Assembly: GCA_040755755.1 (NCBI GenBank)
Contig: JBFLZW010000042.1
Location: 21,550-85,549 of the forward strand
From: a bacterium
GTDB taxonomy: Bacteria > SZUA-182 > DTGQ01
Reading direction: 5' to 3'
Length of the DNA: 64,000 nt
Under the pieces are notes generated by a model. That model did not search any database, was not told the DNA's origin, and saw nothing but the letters and a program-made list of their open reading frames with translations. This document shows, piece after piece, positions 18,613 to 28,100 of the stretch (position 1 is the stretch's first letter; every line of letters begins with the position of its first letter). Position numbers and translations under genes: made by a program.

Positions 18613-19575
18613 ATGAGGAAAGAGAGCATTTTGACTGTGGGGAGTATTTTGTGCCTGTGGCTGCTTCTTTTTTGTCTTCCCGCAGCGGAAGCGGCGGTTG
18701 CTGAATATCTGAAAGAGAGTATCAGTCCTGTCCTGGTCATCAATCAATTCAATAATCAACTCCCCCTGGGACAGCCTGTTGATGTATATGTTGACGGGCC
18801 GGGCAACCTTTATGTGGTTGACTCCTCAAGCCGGGCTGTTCTTATTTTCGATAACCACTATCAACCCGTGAGCAGGCTGGATATGGGGAACGGTTTGCAG
18901 TCACCGAATGCGGTAGCGGTTGGTCAGAAGGGGCATATCTATGTGGCCGATGCGGAGCAGGGGATCCTGGTTTTTAACTCGATCGGCAAGATAATCAAAA
19001 AGATAGACCTGAATAAACTGGCCGAAGGCAGGGTTCGCTGTGCACAGGATATGGTTATCGATCACCAGACGGATTGCCTTTATCTGGCTACCGGAACCGA
19101 GCAGGGAGTGCTGGTTATAGACCCCGAGGGCAAGCTCAGGGCAGCTATTACTCCAAAGGAATCGCGCAAGGAGGGGATGCCTCCGACGCCGGTAGCCGTA
19201 AACCGGGTCACTCTGGATTCCCGCGGAAGAATTTATTGTGTCAGTGAAGAGATGGGCAGAATCTATGTTTATGAGAATCCGGAGACTTTCCTGTTTCAGT
19301 TCGGACAGAAGGGAGGATCTTTCGGCAAATTAAGCCGTCCGGTGGGAATTGCGGCTGACTGCGCACAGGAATTAATCTTTGTCATAGACTATATGCGGCA
19401 TACTTTATCCATGTATAATTTAAACGGCGTGTTCCTCCAGGAATATGGAGGCCAGGGGGAGAAAGTCGGCTGGTTCAGTCATCCCGACCATATCTGCCTG
19501 GACAGGGAAAATCGGCTGATCGTGGCAGACTCGTTCAATCACCGTCTGCAGGTCCTGGCCATTCATTCACCATAG
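18613..19575 (+). CDS. Secreted NHL-repeat beta-propeller protein
   Basis: A 320-residue protein from the ATG at 18613, preceded by AAGGATGGAG; an in-frame ATG at 18571 lacks both a ribosome site and a signal start. A signal peptide (ILTVGSILCLWLLLFCLPAAEA) leads into repeated NHL blades such as PVDVYVDGPGNLYVVDSSSR, PNAVAVGQKGHIYVADAEQG and DHICLDRENRLIVADSFNHR. NHL propellers are protein or ligand scaffolds. It is the first gene of the plus-strand cytochrome cluster, divergent from the kinase across a 245-base AT-rich gap. Confidence 0.88.
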   Translation: MRKESILTVGSILCLWLLLFCLPAAEAAVAEYLKESISPVLVINQFNNQLPLGQPVDVYVDGPGNLYVVDSSSRAVLIFDNHYQPVSRLDMGNGLQSPNAVAVGQKGHIYVADAEQGILVFNSIGKIIKKIDLNKLAEGRVRCAQDMVIDHQTDCLYLATGTEQGVLVIDPEGKLRAAITPKESRKEGMPPTPVAVNRVTLDSRGRIYCVSEEMGRIYVYENPETFLFQFGQKGGSFGKLSRPVGIAADCAQELIFVIDYMRHTLSMYNLNGVFLQEYGGQGEKVGWFSHPDHICLDRENRLIVADSFNHRLQVLAIHSP

Positions 19576-19736
19576 AGAAGCTGAAAAAAGCCTTCGATGG
19601 GTAGTATATTTTTTATAAAAATACCGAAATACTAAATAGAGGCATAACAATTGGAGCAGCGAATTGCTCAAGAACAGCAAGAGGAATTAAGAATAACCTC
19701 GGTTAGGAGTGAATCTTGGAAAGGGGGCGCTTAAAC

Positions 19737-21002
19737 GTGAAAAGAAGAGAATTTTTCCGGAATCTCTGTGTAGTGGCACTTATCAGCGGGTTGGTTTTTA
19801 TCCAGAGTCTATCCAGTGAGGCAGGGGTAAAGGGGCCCTGTTCCGAGTGTCATACCATGCACAACAGCCAGGATGGAGCGGTGGTTAATGAGGTTAACGG
19901 CCAGGAATTGGAGGCTCAGTCGTTTTTGATCAAGGGAGCCAATCTGAATCTGGGAAATCCCTGCCTTGGCTGCCATAAAAGAAATGCGAGCGGCCAATAT
20001 TTTAAGGATCCGGCGAAGGAGAATCCGGAGACGAAGGAAAATACCGATGCCCCTCAGGTCAATGTCAATCTCGAATCGACCGATGGTAAAATGTCGGCTG
20101 CGGGGACCTATTACTATGTAGCGAAAGACAAAACCGAGAGGGATGGGAAATCCTGCCGCAAGGGGCATAATGTCGCGGGCATGGAGGACGATAACAGCGG
20201 CAATGAAGATGAGCTGCTGGGAGTCATTCCTCCCGGCGGAACGGAAGATTGCATCAGGAGCGATGTCAGTAATCAGTTGACCTGCGCGGGAGCGTCCGGC
20301 TGTCACGGGAACAGGAATATATCGGATCCGCTGGCTTCGATCAAGGGCGGGCATCACAGTCCGGCCACTAATAGCTATGAGGGCCGGTATCGGGATGGAA
20401 ACACGGTAGCCAGCAGTTATCGCATGCTCTATCATGTCAGGGGAAGAGTTGCCAGTAACTGGGAATATGGGGACCATGCTGATAAATTCCTCGAGCAGAT
20501 CGATCTGAGTGGCGAAGATGTAAATATTTATCAGGGAACTGATAAGGGGGTCCAGGGTGATAAAAGAGACCCCGGCCCGGACCGCTCGATTAACGGCTTT
20601 TGTGGTGAGTGTCATGGATGTGCCAGCGATACGACCGGAAATGGTTTTCACAGCCTTGAAGGTTTGAAGGGATCCAGCCAAAGCGAAATGAGCTCTCCCT
20701 GGAAACGGCATCCGACCGATATCGTCATGAAGCAAAATACTGCCTATTGGAACTATCCGGGTGTCGATGGCAAGGACTATTCACAGGAAGTGCCGGTTGG
20801 TTTTGCCAAGATCACTAAGACCGGCTCGGTGAATGAACTCCAGAAATCAGAACGGGTTGTCCTCTGCGTATCCTGTCATAGGGCACACGGATCACAGTAT
20901 GATGATTCTCTGCGATGGGACTACAATGAGATGCGAACCACTTCAACCAAGGGGGATGGCTGTTTCCGGTGTCATACGGATAAGTATAACAGGCAGGATT
21001 AA
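19737..21002 (+). CDS. Secreted multiheme cytochrome c, five canonical heme sites
   Basis: A 421-residue protein. GTG at 19737 has a purine-rich GGAAAGGGGGCG upstream and begins the signal MKRREFFRNLCVVALISGLV; a TTG at 19716 is an alternative. Heme motifs are CSECH, CLGCH, CGECH, CVSCH and CFRCH. Two sites are irregular: CRKGH, where the second cysteine is glycine, and CAGASGCH with five intervening residues. The first CXXCH is in a CSECHTMHNSQDG context, repeated at the start of the giant cytochrome downstream. Periplasmic or surface location is likely. Confidence 0.88.
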   Translation: MKRREFFRNLCVVALISGLVFIQSLSSEAGVKGPCSECHTMHNSQDGAVVNEVNGQELEAQSFLIKGANLNLGNPCLGCHKRNASGQYFKDPAKENPETKENTDAPQVNVNLESTDGKMSAAGTYYYVAKDKTERDGKSCRKGHNVAGMEDDNSGNEDELLGVIPPGGTEDCIRSDVSNQLTCAGASGCHGNRNISDPLASIKGGHHSPATNSYEGRYRDGNTVASSYRMLYHVRGRVASNWEYGDHADKFLEQIDLSGEDVNIYQGTDKGVQGDKRDPGPDRSINGFCGECHGCASDTTGNGFHSLEGLKGSSQSEMSSPWKRHPTDIVMKQNTAYWNYPGVDGKDYSQEVPVGFAKITKTGSVNELQKSERVVLCVSCHRAHGSQYDDSLRWDYNEMRTTSTKGDGCFRCHTDKYNRQD

Positions 21003-21066
21003 TACATTTCCTTCGGCAGGATTTTTCGGATACTATTTTATACTTAGTAGTGCTCAAGAAGTAGAG

Positions 21067-22071
21067 ATGGATGAGAAATTTGTACCTAAGAAGGCAGTAT
21101 GTAAGAGTATTATTTACATTCTTATGTGCTGTGTGGGATTTCCCTCCTTTGCTGTCGCCGGGGGGGGGGCAGGTATCAGGACGGAGTGGCTTTTCGATGT
21201 GCGGGGAATCCAGAAAGGTCACTCCTTCAATCATCCTCTGGGAATATTCCTGGATAACTCTCAAAAGAAGATTTATATTGCAGATACAGATAACCGGGAG
21301 GTGGCCGTATTCTCCCTTTCGGGAGAACCATTAGGCATACTCCGGACTGAGCGTCCGCTTTCCCGCCCGCTGGGGGTGTTGAGCGATGCGGAGGGGAAAA
21401 TTTATATCAGCTATCGGGATAAAGAATGCCTGGAGATTTTCGATGCCGGGGGAAAATTTCTCTCCTCCCTTCCCTCCCCTGAATTGCTGAAGGATCATGG
21501 ATTTTCAGCAGGAAAGTTCGTGCTGGGTCCGGGAGGCAGGATATATGCAGTCAATCGAAAAACCGGCGAAATCTGGGTGTTTGAGCGGAATGGATCTTTA
21601 GCCTTCCGCTTTGGCGGCAGAGGATCGGGGAAAGGCAAATTTCAGCTTATCACCGACATCTTCTTTCGGGAAGGAAAGATTTACCTGAGCGATTCTCAGG
21701 GGATTCCCGTGCAGGTATTCAGTCTGGAAGGCAAGTATCTCGGCTCCTTCGGAAGGCATGGTCAGCACGAGGAAGACTTTTCTTTTCCCCAGAGCATTTG
21801 TGTAGACCGACATCAGAGGATATGGGTAGTGGATGCTTTCCGCCACCGGATCAAGGTATATGATCAGGAGGGTAACTATTTATCCGGCTTTGGCACTTAT
21901 GGAACGGAAGCGGGGAAATTTTGTTTTCCCGTCGATCTTGACTTTGATGATCAGGACAGGATATATATATTAGAAAAAAGCAGCAATAGATTTCAGGTAT
22001 TTCAGATTGAGGGAAAACAGGGATTAGAGACAGGGCAAGGAGAGAAGACGAAACATGTAGATAAAAGATAA
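21067..22071 (+). CDS. Secreted NHL-repeat beta-propeller protein
   Basis: A 334-residue protein from the ATG at 21067. A longer open frame back to 20833 overlaps the upstream cytochrome and is not needed. After a signal peptide (SIIYILMCCVGFPSFAVA), NHL blades follow: PLGIFLDNSQKKIYIADTDN, PLGVLSDAEGKIYISYRDKE, QSICVDRHQRIWVVDAFRHR and VDLDFDDQDRIYILEKSSNR. It is a paralogue of the products at 18613 and 53926, and the cytochrome-propeller alternation recurs through the cluster. Confidence 0.88.
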   Translation: MDEKFVPKKAVCKSIIYILMCCVGFPSFAVAGGGAGIRTEWLFDVRGIQKGHSFNHPLGIFLDNSQKKIYIADTDNREVAVFSLSGEPLGILRTERPLSRPLGVLSDAEGKIYISYRDKECLEIFDAGGKFLSSLPSPELLKDHGFSAGKFVLGPGGRIYAVNRKTGEIWVFERNGSLAFRFGGRGSGKGKFQLITDIFFREGKIYLSDSQGIPVQVFSLEGKYLGSFGRHGQHEEDFSFPQSICVDRHQRIWVVDAFRHRIKVYDQEGNYLSGFGTYGTEAGKFCFPVDLDFDDQDRIYILEKSSNRFQVFQIEGKQGLETGQGEKTKHVDKR

Positions 22072-22182
22072 GAGAAAACATGGCGTGCTGTTGGAAGAAG
22101 TAGTAGGTGATGGATAATTAGCAAGTTAGGTAAGAGTGCTCCCCCTAAATTAATGGCATATATTGCTCTTTTGGAATTAGAC

Positions 22183-25100
22183 GTGAAGAAAGCGGTCTCT
22201 ATCATTGTATTCTGCGGTATTTGTATAATTTTCCCTCTTTCTCTTGCTCGCGCAGGGAACTACCATATCAAAGGCCAGAACCTGAACTGTTATGACTGTC
22301 ATACTCTCCATTTCAGTCAGGATGGCGCTACTCCACAGGTTCCTGACGGAGCGCGGCCCTGGGGAGAAGGACCGCAGGATTACCTTTTAAAAAATACCAC
22401 TTCCGAAATGTGTCTCATGTGCCACGATGGTTATAACCTCGAGGCACCGAATGTCATGTATTCCACCTCCCGCGATTACCAAAGCTCAGCCGGTTATCTC
22501 GGTGAAGAGAAAAACGCCGACAGCGGAGTCTTCGGCCACACCCTGAACAGTCCCAACCCTCCCCCCGGGTATCAGGGAACATGGAACAGGACCCTGTCCT
22601 GTACTTCCTGTCACGATCCTCATGGCAATTCATATTATCGGAATCTTCGGCCAAAACCTTTAGCTGATTCTGCAAATTCTCCAGTGACGTATTTTATCGG
22701 CACGTCGGTGAGTGGAAATGAAGACAAGGGTATTCAGATCGCGGTTGATAGTGCCGATGCTTCCTCCTCACCCTATGATTTGACAAAAATCATTTACCGG
22801 CAGGAAGGAGAGGCAGGAGAGGATACGGTGGGGCTTTCCTTCTGGTGTGCCGGATGCCATCCGGCTTTCAATCAGCGGGGTGATGTCCAGGGGACAAGAA
22901 CACTCCATCCGACCTATGGTATCACCATGTCCCAGGCCAAGCCCTCCATCAGCCAGTGGTGGTCAGCTACTGCCTCCGGGCCCCCGACCCGGCCTCCGAC
23001 CGTAACGTCATCATCAGATACGGACCGGGGATCGGACCGCCCCTTTTGCGGGAGCTGTCATAAGGCTCATGGATCAACCCACCGCTACGGGCTGCTGTGG
23101 GAAAACCCTGCCAGTCCCGATCGAGAGGGGGGGCAGTATATGCGGGATACCTGTCAGGCCTGCCACCATATCGGGAACGGGCACTATGAATCCAGTCCGC
23201 ACGCTGATCCAAATTTCGGGGTCTATCGGGTACCGGAATTCGGCAGGGGTGAGTGCGAGCAATGCCACCGGCAGCATGGCACCGCGAACAACCCTCAGGG
23301 CAATGCTCATAACCTGTTCGCCGAGAGCAATAAATCTTTTTGCCTGACTCCCGGATGTCACTGGGAAGTCCCGGCATCCTATCCGCTTTCGGAAGAAAAA
23401 CTGCCGCAGGGGGCCAAAGCCCGGATCAGCCTGACGGTAGATGCCGGCAATGATCGGGCCTTTCTCGGCTACTTTGAGCTGAATTCTGAAATCAACAATA
23501 CAGCGGTACGGCTCGGCGGCCTCCAATACCGGGGTAGGTGGCCGGGAGCTTTGGCCTACAATAACGAGCAATATTCTCCTCACGGCAGGGAAAACGGGGC
23601 CATGCCCAACGAGGGTTCCTGCATGAACTGCCACAGCCCTCATGGTACCGAGAGCCGGTTTGATATGCTCCAGTTGCCCTATGAAGGAACCTCAGGATCA
23701 GGCATTGCAGGGGCGGACAATTATGAGCTGTGCCTGAGCTGCCATAGTGAGAATGGGCCGAGCGGCATGAGGCCGGAAACGAAAAGAATCGCTGACTACT
23801 ACAGCCAGGATGACCTGTACTCAGGCCATAAGATCAAAAGTGACGGCGGTTTCGCCAGACCAGGGGATAAACTGGCCTGCTCAAACTGCCATAACCCGCA
23901 TGGTTCAATGGGCAATAACCAAAGCGGACCAAACCTCCATCTTCTTTCCGACGAGCGGCCGGGCTGGCGGGAGCTCGACACCCTGAATGATCCGAATTCT
24001 TCCCGCAGGTTCTGCTTTGGCTGCCATGTTCCCTCGAATAAGCCTGAAGTCAAGTCCGTCGTGGAAGGGATTACCATGAAGCCGATTCCCGACTTCGCTG
24101 AGCACCGGGATGGAGAGGGATCGACAGAGAGTTGTCACAGTTGTCATGGCAGCAGCTACGATGCCCCTGATTCGGAAAACGTTCATCATCTCTCACCAGG
24201 CAGTTGTGATAAATGCCATGCGGATCAGGGAGCCTGGCAGGCCAAAAAGTACAGCGGCCCCCATGCCTATCATACGGATAAATACGCCTTTGCCTGTGAG
24301 GTTTGCCATGCACGAATGAACCATACAGCCGGCAAGGCCATTCATGGCAATGGCAAAGCGCCCGGATCGAATTGCCAATATGCGCAAGTTTGCTTCCACG
24401 ACGGGTCTGATTCAATCGAGTGGAAAAATCAGATTCTCCACCAAAAAACCTACCGATACCGATCGTTGTATCACAATCCATATCTCGACAATGCCGGGAT
24501 TACGCCAGGTTATGATGCCTCAACCTATGACCTGCCCGATACCTGCAAGGAGGATCCCATTGATCCCAATCGGGTTTTCTGGACCGATCAGAGCACCTTC
24601 AGCGGGCATAATTCGTGCAGTACTGTCTGGTGCCACAGTAATGCCAATCCGCTCAGTCTGCCGAACCATCCGCGGGAGAACAGCTATCAGGCTAACCCGT
24701 CTTTCGCCCTGACCTGGGACGATCACAACGCAAATCGGTGCAATAATTGTCATGGCTTTATTGATCTCGATCAGCCAGCTGACACCTGGCAGCTTTCCTC
24801 GTACCATCGAAAGCATATCGTAGTCACTACCCCGAATAAAGACACAACCGGCATGGCCAAGATCCTGTGCACCAAGTGTCATGCCGGAACCTGCACGGAT
24901 AACGAAAACACCATCCGGGAAGATATCGGGTATGCGAACCACGTCAATGGGAAAAAAGACATAATTTTTGCCGATCCCAATGGAAAATATGCCGCTGATC
25001 GCACCTGTAGTGTAAATTGCCACAGCCGTGACGGGAGGCTCCTTTCCGTTTCCTGGGAAGAGCAGAATCCCGAATCGGTCTGCGGCACCTGTCACGATGT

Positions 25101-28100
25101 TTTCGGTCCCGGCAGGACGATTTCCAAGGACGGGCATGCTGTTCACCTGATTTCCGACCGGGGACCCGGTCCCCATTCACCGGAGCAGTGCAATGACTGT
25201 CATACCTCGCACGACGATCCGGCCCATTGCAACGGGGTGCCAGACTTCAAGGATGGCCAGACCCTGGCTCAGACCTCGGTGTGCGATAAGTGCCATAGCC
25301 CTGGAGGCGACTATGATGGAGTGAACGATCCTTCCATCGGGGCCAAAGCCAATTGGAAATCCGGCGGTGTATATGTCCAGGCTCCTGACGGGAAACTGGA
25401 GCTTAGGGGGGGCAGGGAGAAATGGTGTGTCGGCTGCCATGATAAGGAGCCTGCCGCCAGCCGCAGCGACGGTTCCGGCGTGAGTGCACCGAACGTGGCC
25501 GGAGATGAAACCGCTCTTACTCAATACGGGAGAGGGTATGGCTATTTCGTAACCGGTCATGGTCTGGAAGAAGGCAAGTCCTATCCGGGCTCGGAGGAAA
25601 GAGGTGCCGGGGCTTCCTGCACGGATTGTCATGATGCCCGCCTTGGCCATATCGACCATGCTCACCGGACATATTCAGCCAGCAGGAACAATTACCAGGC
25701 CGGCTACCGCCTTAAAGCCTCTGCCCTGGCGAATGATCCGGCCCGGCCGATGGATATCCCCAGAACAGCGAGCACCGGCCCGAACAATAATCCTCAGCAA
25801 TACTGGCAGGACTTTGCTCTCTGCTTCCAGTGCCACGACCGCTTTGCACTTTTGGGGAATGGAGTGAGCTCTGATCAAAGATACCTGAAAGATCCTCTGC
25901 AAACGAATTTTTATAACAGCAGCTATCTCTATGAAAACAGCGATAAGAGTGTCAATCTGCACCTTTCCCACTTGTCCGGAAGAGGCGGCGGGGGCAACAA
26001 TCCCGATTGGACATCCAGTTGGAACAGCACGGGGGATTCTGCCATGAGCTGTCCTGCCTGCCATAATGTCCACGGCTCCCCAACTCCCCGGATGATGCGT
26101 CATGGTGAGCTTATCAGCACTCCGGGTACTTCGGATAAGGTTCCGGGCCTGAATTTCCGGTATCAGCCATCGGGTTCGACTCTGCCCGGAAGCACGGGAG
26201 GGGAGATTTTCAGCCAGTTCAGCGCGGGAAGAGGTACAATTTCACAGAACAGGATTTGTGAGACCTGCCATCCAGCCTATGTGAAATATACCCGGACACC
26301 GTATATCAACCCTGACAATATCAATCCTCAAATCGAGAGTGTTGTGGCCTGGAATGGTCCCACCGGCGGCAGGGGAATCGACGATGGAGATCAATTGGTT
26401 ATTACCTTTACCACGGCCACCAATGGCCCGCAAGTGATCAAGCTGCCGGAAGATGTGAAATTCGGCATCAAGATTTATGGAGACAGTAACTGCACCCTGG
26501 AAAAAGCATGGAGCACCCCCGCCAATATTGAATGGTCGTCAGCAGGCGGCCGTTCCAATGATACTTTGCGCCTGATCCTGCGGAAGGAGGGTACGGACAT
26601 TGCCATTGGCGATTATCTGAGAGTGCTTCCGGGAAATCTCGAGGGAATTGTCGGCGGCATTAGCCGTCAGATTGACTCGTCGAGGGAGATGACGGGGACA
26701 TTCGATTGTGCCCTGGTCAGGGTCTGTGCAGAAAATCAATCTCAGAGTGAGGAGCCGGGAATTCAGGAGGGAGATCAGGTAACTGTTTACTTTTCAGGGT
26801 CCATCGATGTCGGCAGTGGAGGCACTTCGCTGACTGCGGCCAATATTGATCAGGCCCTGCGGCTGAGCAGCGGCCATACCTGGGGGCAGGTAAAGGAGAT
26901 CAGGTGGAATGCTCCTGCCAATGATACTCTGACCATAATCCTTGGCAATGAACAGCCTGCGGCCACAATTGCAGTTGGAGACAGTATCACCCTGGGGGAT
27001 ATCATCCGCGATCAATCTGCAAATATCTTAAGCGGCTCAGCCATACTTGAAGGATCGTTTGATTCTTATCCCCTGCTCAGCCCGCTGGCTGTATACAGCT
27101 CTAATATTCCGGGTCCGCCCTGGGGTAATACTATGAAATCGATCGATGGAGACCCCAATACCCTCTGGTTCCTTGGCCCTTCGGCGGAAGGAAAGATCAG
27201 TTACGATCTGGGAACAATGTACCGAGTTTCCAGGGTTTGGATTTCCAGCGGTGGCAGTGGAGGAAATGCTTCGGCAAAAGTCTGGGTTACCGCCGGTCCG
27301 GAGTATGACGAAACAGCTCCGACTCTTGACTCCTGGCAGATACCGGTAACTCAAGGGTGGCATTCCAGTCCCCAATTCGATGCCGTAGGCCGGTATTTAC
27401 GGATCGAGGCCAGGAAAATCGGGAACGGTCCTCTCGGTGAGTTGTTTCATGAAGTGGCATTCCAGGGAACGACCGCGCTTCCCCATGTCAATCCCCGAAT
27501 CCTTGGTGTAGAGGCTCGGAACAATGCCTCAGGCGGTGCGGGAGTTGATGACGGGGATCAGGTGGTTATTACCTTCAATGTATCCACCAACGGCCCTGAG
27601 GTGATCAGGGGGCCGGCTGACGTGGAATCGGTCCTGAGTGTGTATGGAGATGCCAACCACAAGGTTGAAACCCGCAAGAGCTGGGGTACCCCCGGCAGTA
27701 TCGAGTGGTCCGCTGCGGGCGGGCAGGCCAATGATACCCTCACCATAATCCTGAAAAAGGAAGGGGCTACCCTCGCTGCCGGAGATCATGTTGAGGTATC
27801 CTCCCTCAAGCTGAAGGCACGGGCAGGAGGGTTTGAACTTCCGATTATCTCATCCCGGGTGATTACCGGAACCTTCGACTGCTCTCTGGCCAGGGCCGTT
27901 GCCGGAAATCAGTCACAGAGCCCGGAGCCGGGAATCCAGGAGGGCGATCAGGTGATCATCTCCTTTGCCGGGAAGACCTTTGGCAATGCGATAACCGCAG
28001 AGACGATCAACACGGCCTTGCAGGTAAATAACGGTCATTCCTGGGGTCAGGTCAAGGCCATCGAATGGAACGCCCCTGCCAATGATACCCTGAAGATAAC

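Noticed and set aside
19652..19668. TGG...TTGC resembling a sigma-54 -24/-12 promoter before the first cytochrome
   Set aside because: Spacing between GG and GC is 11 bases, not the required 10, and the -24 box reads TGGAGC, not TGGCAC.
19809..20735. Open frame of 308 codons on the minus strand
   Set aside because: Antisense to the five-heme cytochrome, whose signal peptide and heme motifs decide the coding strand.
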